Source: Chondrus crispus
Taxonomy: Eukaryota > Rhodophyta > Florideophyceae > Gigartinales > Gigartinaceae
Direction: 5' to 3'
NCBI RefSeq assembly: GCF_000350225.1
Contig: NW_005179071.1
Location: 35,599 to 99,598 of the forward strand
DNA: 64,000 nucleotides
In this document: in pieces, positions 12,561 to 21,720 of the stretch
Layout: each line of letters begins with the position of its first letter
How positions within the stretch are numbered: the first letter of the stretch is position 1
The notes under the pieces: generated by a model
Told to the model about the DNA's origin: nothing
Database searches by the model: none
The model's input: only the letters and a program-made list of their open reading frames with translations
Program-made: the position numbers and the translations under genes

Positions 12561-15360
12561 CGACGTCATCGTGGGGATGCCGTCGTTAGAGAGGCTCCAA
12601 ACGTGCATTGATTTGCGGCAACAGCATGTCCAAGTAACTGTGGGTGCTGAGACGATTCGACTAAGTCTTGAGATGGATGAAGAACGTAAGAAGCCGGGAT
12701 CCGCTATCGGCAGTGAGGACTTCACGTCAGACTCGGGGGCCATGCCGGCTGACTCGACTGATACGGATGAAGACTTCGTCCTTTCGCTGCGTGAAAGGGT
12801 GCCGTTTGAACCAGACCTTGCCTGGGCGGGAGCAGTCACTGAGGACGAAAATCCTCATGCTGGACTTCCGGACCTGGCCGAGGAAGGCTCAGAGTACGAG
12901 CCGGCAGATGAGAAAGAGAAAAGAGATGAGAAGGAGGGACTTTTCATGTCTAAGCTGAGCCATATCGGCAGAGAGAACGCCGACCGCATAATATGTTTTC
13001 TCAAGAGTATGGGAATAGCCGCATGGTCTTTGCGCGGTAGTGCGTGAGGAGATCGACAAGATGCAGAAGGCAGGGGTCATTACCCCCTATGTAGCTCCTT
13101 GGTAGTTTCCAGTCGTCATTGCAAGAAGGAGGACGGGAAACCTCGCTTCTGTGTTGACTACCGCGCGTTTAACCGGGTGATGAAGGCCGACAAGTGGCCG
13201 TTGCCTAAAATGGAAGAGATATTCGACGACCTTGAAGGAAGCAAAGTATTCCCTACCCTGGACTTGTTCTCGGGTTATTGGCAAGTGCGGATGGCTTCAT
13301 GGTGCAAAGAACAGACGACGTTTGTCTGTCGGTACGGGACCTTTCAATTTGAAGTGATGCCATTCGGGCTCATGAACGCTCCTTCAACATTTCAAAGGAT
13401 GATGGATGGCGTATTCAGAGACCTGCCATTCGTCCGAGTATACCTTGATGACGTGTTCATCTTTTCGAAGTCCTTGGACGTCCATGTTGACCACTTAATT
13501 GAAGTGTTCGAGCTGATTGCTTGCAGTGGATTGAAGTTGAAGCTTGCGAAGTGTTCTTTTGCGCAATCACAGACCAGGCTATTGGGGCACGTCATCGGAA
13601 AGAAAGGGATTGAGGTGGATCCAGAGAAGACATCGATCATTTGGAACACCCCCGAGCCGCGCACCAAGACGGAGTTACGAAGCTTCCTTGGACTAGCGGG
13701 GTATTACTGCCGATTTATCCCTAAGTTCGCAGAAGTCTCTGCGTCGTTGCATGCTGCTACTTCTACCAAAATCGAATTTGAATTTACGGAAGGGATGCGG
13801 ACCGCCTTCCGGGAGTTGAAGAAGAGGGTGACGTCTCCTCCGCTGTTGGCGCTCCGGAAGTTTGACGAACCCTTCGTGGTCGAGACAGATGCATCCAACA
13901 TGGCAGTGGGAGCAGTTCTGGCTCAGAAGAAGGAAGACAAGAAGGTTCACCCGATTCAATACGCTAGCATGACGATGACGGAGACTGAGAAGAAGTACTC
14001 TACCTGTGAGAGAGAAGCATTAGCAGTGATCTTCGCGCTAAAGAAATTTCGGGTGTATTTGCTTTCACGCAAAAGTTCAAGTTGATTACGGATCACCAAG
14101 CGCTTCAGTATGCGTTCAAAAAGAAGGACATACACGGTAGACTTGCCCGTTGGTTGGATTTCCTGGCAGAGTACGAATTCGAGATATTGTACCGACCCGG
14201 CTCAAAGAATTGTGCCGCTGACTTTCTCTCGCGTCTACGAGAAGACGATGGCAGGCGCGAGGAAGATGAGGGGGACCTGGTATGTGCTGCCGCTTTTGCG
14301 AAATGAGATATACTGGAAGACATGGAACCTCATGTACCGGACACGTACTGTTATCTCGAAGACGAAGAGATGGTCGAGCAAGATGCTGCGCAGAGGCGCA
14401 GAATCAAGAAGAACTCCAGGCGGTTCCTCGCCTGGAACGGAAGGCTGTTTCGCAGGACGAAGAATGGGATCAGAACAATCCCTTCTCGGGGGACTGGACT
14501 GCTGATATTGCGGTCGCTGAACGACGACATTGGCCACTGGGACGCTACAGCTACGCGGCAGTTCGTCCTTGACAGGTATTGGTAGCCGGGAGTTCATGGT
14601 GATATCTACGCCTACGTTCGTGGATGTGAAGGCTGCCAAAAGGCCGCGCCCATCCCGACGTACAAGAGCACGGCGGTGATACCAGTCTCTCAGCTCTTTG
14701 AGACATTCTCGATAGACTTTGCGGGACCCCCTCCCAAGACGAAGAACGGAAAACGTTACATCCTGATAGCAGTCGAACATCTGACTGGTTGGCCCCTGGC
14801 TTGGGCAACCGAGACCGCTACGTCTGCGGAAGTCGTCAAGTTCGTGAAGGAGGAGATTAGCCATTCGTTTGGTTCCCCTCGGACTATAGTCTCAGATAAT
14901 GCAACATGTTTCAGCGCGACAGCGTTGAAGAACTCCATGGCACAAGAGGGAATTTCATGGAAACCGGTCCTTGCCTATGCTCCGATGTCCAACGGAAAAG
15001 CGGAGCGTATGGTTGGGACTATCAAGCGTTCAAATCGGAAGACGCTATTAGGTCAGGGCGCCGCTACCTCTAAATGGGAATCGGCGTTGAAACAGATTCT
15101 CTACGGGTACCGCTGGCGCCGACTGTCCGACGGGTTCTCCACGTTCGAGTGGATGTATGGAGTGAAGCCGCCCTCGCAACCCCAGACTGAGTCGAACCAA
15201 ATCTGGTGGGGGGCGTTGAGGGGCGCAACTTGGAACTGTTAGCGACCCTCGCGCTCCGAGCGACGAGGACTGCTAAACAGTTGGACAGAAAGAGCAAGAA
15301 GATGGTGGTTATCTCACAACGCCAATTTGACGTAGGCGACCAGGTTCTGGTTGCCTGAGG
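12561..15360 (+). mobile_element. element B: decayed Ty3/gypsy pol
   Basis: An acidic region (12,571-13,047) precedes reverse transcriptase (about 13,100-13,700; FCVDYRAFN, VYLDDVFIF, FLGLAGYYCRF), RNase H (13,860-14,240; VVETDAS, DFLSRL) and integrase core (14,676-15,240; FSIDFAGP, TIVSDNATCF, NGKAERM). No primer-binding site follows the LTR, gag is absent and no 3' LTR is seen. It is a different lineage from element A: no chromodomain was recognised. Fossil, with several breaks. Confidence 0.88.
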
Positions 15361-16289
15361 AACAGCCTTGGGAGGGCTACAGAAATGGCCTTTAGGAGAA
15401 TCGAAGTACTACGGCTCCTGCAGGGTAGTACGGGCAAAGCACCCGCGGTACACACTCGTGTCGCCGGGTTTGCGTTACAGTCGACGTGACATCCACGCAC
15501 GACGTTTAATTCCTTTTATTCGGAAACGCGCACATCTTATGTAGATGTGATGCATGGGGCAATTGCTCCATGGACTGGTGTGGAGATGACTACGGGGAGT
15601 AGGAGGACAGAGACGATGTAGTTGAGAAACTTCACTGGGATTGGACTCTCTGAGCTTATTAAAGTCTGTGAGAAGAATTTTTGAGGGTTACGGAAAGAGT
15701 CGAAATGAGACATCAACGGGAGTCAAGGCTGTCCGACGGAGCGGGGGCAATGTGAATTCTAGCGAAATGAGGAAAGAGGAGGCCGTTCAATCAAGAAACG
15801 TCGATGCTATAGGAGTTACTGTGACGCAAGGGCTGGCATTGTGAGCTGTGAAGGGAGGCGGGATGGTCGGAACGACTACAGCAGACGTCTACATGCAGGG
15901 TGCGTCGGTGTATATGCGGCTGAGAGACACTGGAACTACGGCAGCGTATGATTCAAATGGATTAGTGCATATTTCATGCATGAGTTGGTGAATCTCTGAC
16001 CGCATACAGCCTTATATGCGAGCCACAGGTCGTAGGCTTGACCAGTTGATGCGATCGTCACGCAAATGACGTGTTTGTCGAGCCAAAGGGTGATGAAAGC
16101 ATTCAAAACTTGTTCCTCAATCTGGTCCTGGAAAGCTTTCACTGGAAGTCAAGACCGGGAGTAGCCGTTGAGGATAGTAAGTCGTCTTGGTCCACGAAAA
16201 CTGACATAATCCACTCGAGGTTACAGTTTGACAGATATCGTAAGACGGTGCTTGCTCATATCTCCGCGACGAAACGAACGCGGCTGAAG
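15361..16289. other. no recognisable gene
   Basis: About 900 bp downstream of element B without a supported gene. The first part may be decayed 3' sequence of element B. Confidence 0.4.
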
Positions 16290-16690
16290 GCTCAGGCGAC
16301 GCGGAAACCACGCAGCCTGAGGCAAAGGCGACGCGATACGAACGCAGGCTGCCTTGCTACCAAGCGCAAGATGTTGAACCTTCCCGCCAGTGGAAGTCCT
16401 CGCCGTCTGCCTGGTCCGAGCCATGTCGCACAGAGAGTACCGCCCGAAGGACTACAGACCTCTCGTGCGTGGTTCAGAACGCGGTGCGTTTCAAAGAAGT
16501 CCCGGAACGGAAACAACAAGAAAAGGAGGCTCAGGCGACGCGGAGACCACGCGGACTGAGGCTCAGACGGCGTTGAATGATTAGTGGCCGGAGGCCCGAG
16601 AGACGCGGAGACCACGCGACCCAGGGCAACGGTGACGCTAAACGTGAAAACCCACAAGTTCGGGCGACGCAGAGACCACACTGCCCGAAG
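16290..16690. repeat. array of four short hairpins with a conserved loop
   Basis: Four units share a core close to GACGCGGAGACCACGC. Each is flanked by short inverted arms that differ between units: CTCAGGC/GCCTGAG (16,291-16,321), CTCAG/CTGAG (16,530-16,560), GCCC/GGGC (about 16,593-16,627) and TTCGGGC/GCCCGAA (16,659-16,689). The core is constant while the arms change yet still pair, so the hairpin itself may be the conserved unit. A weaker variant lies near 16,325-16,355. Confidence 0.55.
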
Positions 16691-16833
16691 TTGAGGCTAA
16701 AGTGCCGGATGCGCTGTGAGAAAGAAGCGATGCGAGCATAGTCGGTGCAAGACGGCGGTAGGGCGGATGAAGTGCTGTGGAGCGAGGACCGCGTAGAGGA
16801 AGGCGGTTCGGTGGAAAGGTGGAGAGGCGGTGG

Positions 16834-16835
<2 letters not shown>

Positions 16836-16870
<35 letters not shown>

Positions 16871-17019
16871 AAAGGGGTCCCCTGAGGATGGGGGGCCTTT
16901 AATTTTTGGGGGGGGGCGCNNNNNNNNNNNNNNNNNNNNNNNNNNNNNNNNNNNNNNNNNNNNNNNNNNNNNNNNNNNNNNNNNNNNNNNNNNNNNNNNN
17001 NNNNNNNNNNNNNNNNNNN
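16836..17019. other. poly-G run and 100-N assembly gap
   Basis: A run of about 30 G with further G-rich sequence leads into exactly 100 N (16,920-17,019). This is a scaffold gap of unknown true size. The G run is probably a sequencing artefact, or a real G tract that stopped assembly. Confidence 0.95.
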
Positions 17020-17274
17020 GCCTGGCCACCAACCGCAGTGACGAAGGTGAGCTGTCAATTTTCATCCGCAGCTGCGCCGTGGAGTTCGACCTGCAGCGCT
17101 GGGACTGTCTGCAATCGGTACTGCAGTCCATTCACCCGGATATCGGCAAGCGTGAGTATCGCCGCGGCTTTATCGCGTTCGCTGGGGGGCCAGAGCGGTC
17201 ACGCGAGGAAGCGGGGCCAGTATATTTACGTGCAGCGGCAGCCCCGTGGGCTGCGCTGGCGAGGGCGTCATGTG
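17020..17274 (+). other. gap-flanking sequence with a short open frame, origin unclear
   Basis: The first 180 bp after the gap stay open on the plus strand and read LATNRSDEGELSIFIRSC onward, with balanced, protein-like composition unlike the Arg/Ser-rich chance frames nearby. The family is not recognised. It could be a truncated bacterial-like gene, contamination at a contig end, or part of a host gene lost in the gap. Confidence 0.3.
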
Positions 17275-17500
17275 AGATATTTTTAGGGAAATTTTGCATT
17301 TTACTGTAGAGGGAGATTTTATACCGTAGTCAGAGATTTTATTTGAATTTTAGAGAAGCGCACGCGGACGGCCCGGCGGAATCCTGGCCGGCGCGTGGAC
17401 GCTTCTGGAAGGAATTACGTAGAAATAAAAGAGAGGGGGTGATGGGCGCTGCGTGGAAAAGGGGGGCCACCACGGGAGGTGACGCTCCCCAAACCGCGTC
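17275..17500 (-). repeat. dispersed repeat R2, minus copy
   Basis: Reverse-complement copy of the repeat at 1,057-1,290, roughly 90% similar by eye. The two copies face each other across elements A and B and the gap. Confidence 0.65.
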
Positions 17501-17740
17501 CCCCACTTCACCTACAACAAGTGGCAAGGCGTCAAGTCGCACGCTCCTTTCCCTCAATTCCAAACGTCCGGTTTGATACACGAAAAGGGCAAGCCCGACT
17601 TGAATCTCTCCATGTTTCTAACCATTACAGTATCTCGGCATCAACCATACAGCGGTGCCGATCGACCCTGACAGAGTAGGGGATAAATACTTTACTGCAA
17701 TTTTATTTCCTGGATGCACCCGTAGAACGAACAGAATGAT

Positions 17741-17949
17741 TCATTAATATCCCCACCGTCATCCTGGCCAATACATCGTGAGGAGATGGACATGCGCCTA
17801 TAGTTGCTGTTCGCAAACCCACTTCATGTACCATCCATAGATGTTCATTAATATCCCCACCGTCATCCTGGCCAATACATCGTGAGGAGATGGACATGCA
17901 CCTGTAGTTGCTGTTCGCAAACCCACTTCATGTACCATCCATAGATGTT
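17741..17949. repeat. tandem duplication, 2 x 104 bp
   Basis: Two adjacent units start TCATTAATATCCCCACCGTC at 17,741 and 17,845. They are nearly identical (for example GCGCCTATAG against GCACCTGTAG). The duplication lies about 190 bp upstream of the haloperoxidase-like gene and looks recent. Confidence 0.9.
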
Positions 17950-18068
17950 CAACATGTATAAAATGGTCTACATTATATCCATATGTTTGTACAGTATTGA
18001 CTTTGGTTCTTTTAAAGGAGCTCCAATTGCAATACCGCTATGCAAAGATTACTATGCTGAACGCTCTG

Positions 18069-18075
18069 TATAAAA
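18069..18075 (+). promoter_or_regulatory. TATA box of the haloperoxidase-like gene
   Basis: TATAAAA lies 58 bp upstream of the ATG at 18,134, a reasonable distance for a short 5' leader. Confidence 0.55.
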
Positions 18076-18133
18076 CAAACGGGTACACCGACCACTGTTC
18101 CCTGCTATTGCAGCATCCACAGCAACCTCCCAA

Positions 18134-19729
18134 ATGGAGCCAAGGTTCTCTTTCTTCAAAATGCGCCCTACCGCCGCCTTTCTTGTTGTTCTGCTTGTTG
18201 TCCTGCCCCATATAGCAGTCGTCGCCGCCCAAGAAAGCGCAAACACAACCGCCACGGCTCCCACCCTCATCCAGCAACTTCTCGTTTCCTTTGACCCACC
18301 CAACGAGGTCCTCTTTCTCCTTTTCCCTCGTTCCATTCTTGTCGCACAGACAGCCCTAGCCGTCCGCTACTTCCTGCTCATCAGTGCCGTCGGGCATGAC
18401 CTCACAGCTGCGTGTCACCCCGTCATTCTTTCCTTCTTCGGCACCAAAGACGAAATTCCGGCAGCGTTTTGCACGCCGGAGGAGAATGCCATCACAAACG
18501 CATACTTTGGGTATCGCGTCTTGGAGTCCCAGTTTCCGGAAGAGGCCGCGCCCTACGGCCGCTTCCTCGCCAGGCTTGGCTTAGACCCTTACAATCGCTC
18601 CACAGACACGAGCACCAAAAATGGATGGGCAAACGTTTTCGCAGCTCGTATGTTGACCTACTTTGACAATGACGGATGGAACGCTCAAGGTGACAAGACG
18701 AGAGACGACTTCCGCCGCAAGTACTCAGATTCGTCCTTCTACATGCCGAGAAATCCGGCCTTCTTGCCGCCCTCCAAACTTCGCCGACCGCTTCGCTGGC
18801 AGCCGCTGACGGTGCAGCTCGACCAGAAGGGATACTTTGCATCGCAAATCCACGTTGTGCCGCACATCGGATCGCAAGCCAAGCCGCTCGTGCTCTCGCC
18901 ACGCGAGCTGCGCGCCAAACGCGCACCCTCACCGTACAGAACTCCCAACAGGAAACGCTCTCTCGGCGCGGAAGATGAGAAGACGGTGAGGAGAGCGATC
19001 AAGAAGCTGCTGAGGCGGTCTGTCAAGCTGACGACTAAAAAACTGGCGCTCGTTCACTGGTGGGAGAACAAGTTCCTCTCTCTAGGCGTCATCGTGCCGT
19101 ATTACATCGGGGTACTGCAGCTCGACAGTCTGCAAGCGAACCGTCTGTTCCTTGGGGAGATGCTCGCGCAGCATGACGCGATGGTGTTGGCGTGGAAGGA
19201 GAAGACGGCTCATGACCTGGTTCGTCCGACGACGATGATGCGGCGGCTTCTGGCGGGACGCAAGATCCGGGCGTACCGGGGGTTCAAAAAGGGCGTGGGG
19301 ATGGTCAAGGCCGAGGAGTGGGAGCCGGCGGTGCCCGTGCAGCCGCACTCAGAGTACCCGTCGGCGTCGGCCGTGCTGTGCAAGGTGTCTGCAGATCAGC
19401 TGGAGCTTGCGCTGCGGGACATGCTGGGCAACGCTTCGACGGGGATCCCCCCACTTGTGCAAACGATCGCTCCCATGGGGCAGCCGCTGTCCGCACCGGG
19501 GACGCCCGTCGATGTACCCGTTTCTGTGAGGTTTGAAACGCTGCAGGAGGCGGCGAGGAGCTGCGGAACATCACGGCTGGACGGTGGCGTGCATTTCGAG
19601 GCGGCGGTGGCGGCGGGGCGGCGGCTGGCTGACGGCGTTGGGGAGAAGGCCTATCAACACGTGAAGGACTTGTATCAAGGAAGGGTGCCGGAAGGGTGCG
19701 AGAGGTGCATCCACGCCGAGACGAAGTAG
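18134..19729 (+). CDS. secreted vanadium-dependent haloperoxidase-like protein (PAP2 fold)
   Basis: A single-exon frame of 531 residues. Residues 11-32 form a hydrophobic signal segment (a second Met at position 10 could be the real start), so secretion is likely. The C-terminal half carries the vanadate/phosphate-binding motifs of the PAP2/haloperoxidase family: KX6RP at K357-P365, PS at 409-410 within EYPSASA, and SRX5H at S480-H487. Known members bind vanadate through these residues and oxidise halides with hydrogen peroxide, or act as acid phosphatases. The histidine of the classical PSGH motif, the acid-base residue in chloroperoxidases, is Ser412 here, so activity may differ. The length fits the eukaryotic and bacterial haloperoxidase type with a long helical N-terminal half. 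It has its own TATA box and faces the secreted-protein gene 1 kb away. Confidence 0.8.
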   Translation: MEPRFSFFKMRPTAAFLVVLLVVLPHIAVVAAQESANTTATAPTLIQQLLVSFDPPNEVLFLLFPRSILVAQTALAVRYFLLISAVGHDLTAACHPVILSFFGTKDEIPAAFCTPEENAITNAYFGYRVLESQFPEEAAPYGRFLARLGLDPYNRSTDTSTKNGWANVFAARMLTYFDNDGWNAQGDKTRDDFRRKYSDSSFYMPRNPAFLPPSKLRRPLRWQPLTVQLDQKGYFASQIHVVPHIGSQAKPLVLSPRELRAKRAPSPYRTPNRKRSLGAEDEKTVRRAIKKLLRRSVKLTTKKLALVHWWENKFLSLGVIVPYYIGVLQLDSLQANRLFLGEMLAQHDAMVLAWKEKTAHDLVRPTTMMRRLLAGRKIRAYRGFKKGVGMVKAEEWEPAVPVQPHSEYPSASAVLCKVSADQLELALRDMLGNASTGIPPLVQTIAPMGQPLSAPGTPVDVPVSVRFETLQEAARSCGTSRLDGGVHFEAAVAAGRRLADGVGEKAYQHVKDLYQGRVPEGCERCIHAETK

Positions 19730-20260
19730 TTTCTACGCATGTGGGACACGTGTGCGAAGGAGAATGGCTTTTAGAGCAATGCCTTCGCCATAAATATAAA
19801 GATGAGATAATGCTGCGTTTAGGGGGGCGATCAGGTGCATTTTGGTGGCAACAGACGGGTGAAATCGGAACAGTTGCAGCGCACAAGGGGTGACGGTGGG
19901 AACTTTGCAAGAGGTACCCATCCGATAGCGGTTTATTTGTAAGGATCACTATGGTGACCATATCAAGTCGAGCACGGTGAACTTGGCATGAATGTATTGG
20001 TTGAAAAAATTATTGGAAATGCTTTTACTCCCGTTCAACCAATCCAAATGTCAGGGTGCTTGCGTGCTAGCACACCGTGCTCGTCGTTTGGAACGGCCCT
20101 GAGGTGACAGGAAATGCACCTAATCTCCCTAAATAGATATGTACTTGTTATGGTTACAGTACTGTGCAACCTCCGAATAAGAGTGCCGTTCGTATATTGT
20201 AGGACAACATTATCCATGACGGACCACAAGGACAGACTGTCCATATCACAGTCTGTCCAC
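19730..20260. other. intergenic, no gene seen
   Basis: Region downstream of the haloperoxidase-like gene. No open frame or RNA gene is supported. Near 20,224-20,257 there is an imperfect inverted repeat around GGACAGACTGTCC and CAGTCTGTCC. Confidence 0.5.
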
Positions 20261-20327
20261 AACAGTATTTAATAGGAGCGACGGCGACGACGAGTAAAGC
20301 CACGCCATGAGGATTACGATTCATCAA
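20261..20327 (+). promoter_or_regulatory. copy of a promoter-like segment also found beside the NB-ARC fragment
   Basis: These 67 bp are nearly identical to the reverse complement of 45,234-45,300. Both have a TATTTAATA box, a GGAGCGACGGCGACGACGAG stretch and ATGAGGATTACGATTCATCA. At 45 kb it abuts an NB-ARC fragment. Here the ATG opens a frame that later runs antisense through the secreted-protein gene, so that frame is doubtful. It is probably a leftover 5' end of a gene family member. Confidence 0.55.
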
Positions 20328-20756
20328 TCCTACACAGGGCTTTTCTTAACGAGACGTATGACAAGGCGGTCATCATTGGCCGCCGTACATAATCGGCCTG
20401 CAAGACCCGCCAGCTGTAACAGCAGCGCTGTTGGAGAGGAAGGTACAGGTACAGTACCCAACGGTACAGTATGTACAGTAAATGAGACAGGGCGTATTTT
20501 TGCCCGTACAGCTCTGCCAGGTAGCCTCGCCACACACGTGTCCCTAGTTGTGATCAAATCAGGCACTGTTACTCGAGGGCGATTTTCTGCAGGCGTACAA
20601 ACCTTGTATCCTAACACAAACCTGTTGCTCTGTGCATCAGTCTTGCCGTTACTCACTCCCCAATTACGCAACTCTGATTTAAGGAGACAAACCTCTCTTT
20701 ACAAACTAACAGTACTGCTCATCCATAGAGAGATTATAGTGAATCTGAGAGGCTAC

Positions 20757-21602
20757 TTAGACTTCGAAACTAGCTTCGAGAACAATCCTTCCGTCCACAC
20801 TGGAGCGACCTCTCCTCTGGAAGACCCTCACACCGTTGACAATACCATTAACAGTGAATCTGGTCCTCCCACCGCAGTTGTTGTAGTGAAGGAGCTTGAT
20901 CTCGTAAGTTCCGGGCTTGGCAGTATCGAAGACAACCGCTTCCTTTCCTTGGGGAGGACCGCCTTGGCACCGGCCGATGTTGTTGTCTCTGATTCGACGG
21001 CCGCTACCATCGGGACCCTGAACAGAGAGATCAAAGTCATCAGCAGAATCCCACGCCACTTCAACCAACACCGGTTTGTTGATCGTTTTGAATGAAACGC
21101 AATCCCTCGGATCGCTGGTTGAGATGGTGCGGTACACAGATCCATCTGTGTTTGCGATGTTATAGCGCGTAATGGGAAGCGTGACACATAGCCCGTCCAA
21201 GAAATCCTCTTGATTTCCGCTGCTAGCATGGCGACCAATACCTTGTAATCCACGTGCGTACAAGATGTTGTGCAACTGAAAGTAGTCTGCCGGGAAATTC
21301 GGTGAAAGATTCGGTGGCTCATACTCGTCGATCTCATCAGTCCTTCCGTCCTTGGAAACTGTGGCAGTTCCAGTTCTCTCAACAACTCCCAGAGTCCTGC
21401 CATTCGGGAAGTTGCGGCAGATGTAGCCAGTACGACTAGTATCCGGCCCACGAAGAAGAATTTGAGCTCCTTTCGGACGCATTTCTGGAGGGCTACTGCC
21501 ATTCAGCTCGCAGATCCTGAAGCGGCATGTGCGGCCACACTGGGCGTTGACAGTCCATGCCGCTGCCGCTAACAGCGCTGCGACTAAGGAAAGCTTGAAC
21601 AT
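20757..21602 (-). CDS. secreted cysteine-rich protein with a DUF2135/YfaP-like beta domain
   Basis: 281 residues, single exon. A clear signal peptide (residues 1-20, cut after VNA) is followed by QCGRTC. Nine cysteines follow, enough for several disulfides, which points to an extracellular or cell-wall protein. Residues about 170-255 read VEVAWDSADDFDLSVQGPDG ... KPGTYEIKLLHYNNCGG ... FTVNG. This matches the beta-sandwich pattern of DUF2135/YfaP-type domains (a WDS/DLDL box, then PGTY and a final strand). Its function is unknown. The start is fixed by the signal peptide and a TATA box 110 bp upstream. The gene converges on the haloperoxidase-like gene. The family call is from motif resemblance only. 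Confidence 0.75.
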   Translation of the reverse strand: MFKLSLVAALLAAAAWTVNAQCGRTCRFRICELNGSSPPEMRPKGAQILLRGPDTSRTGYICRNFPNGRTLGVVERTGTATVSKDGRTDEIDEYEPPNLSPNFPADYFQLHNILYARGLQGIGRHASSGNQEDFLDGLCVTLPITRYNIANTDGSVYRTISTSDPRDCVSFKTINKPVLVEVAWDSADDFDLSVQGPDGSGRRIRDNNIGRCQGGPPQGKEAVVFDTAKPGTYEIKLLHYNNCGGRTRFTVNGIVNGVRVFQRRGRSSVDGRIVLEASFEV

Positions 21603-21712
21603 TTTGAAAGTCGGTTTGGATGTGGTTTTGAGGTTCTTTGTTGTTCTTGGGGGGAACTTTTTTTGGTTGTCGGTGAGTGATGAAACGCCTTGGACACCGA
21701 CCGACGTGCATC

Positions 21713-21720
21713 TTTATATA
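21713..21720 (-). promoter_or_regulatory. TATA box of the secreted-protein gene
   Basis: TATATAAA on the minus strand, about 110 bp upstream of the start codon at 21,602. Confidence 0.55.

Noticed and set aside
20307-21095. 262-residue plus-strand frame
   Set aside because: Its second half is antisense to the secreted cysteine-rich protein, which has a signal peptide, domain and TATA box. Only the 5' promoter-like segment is kept.
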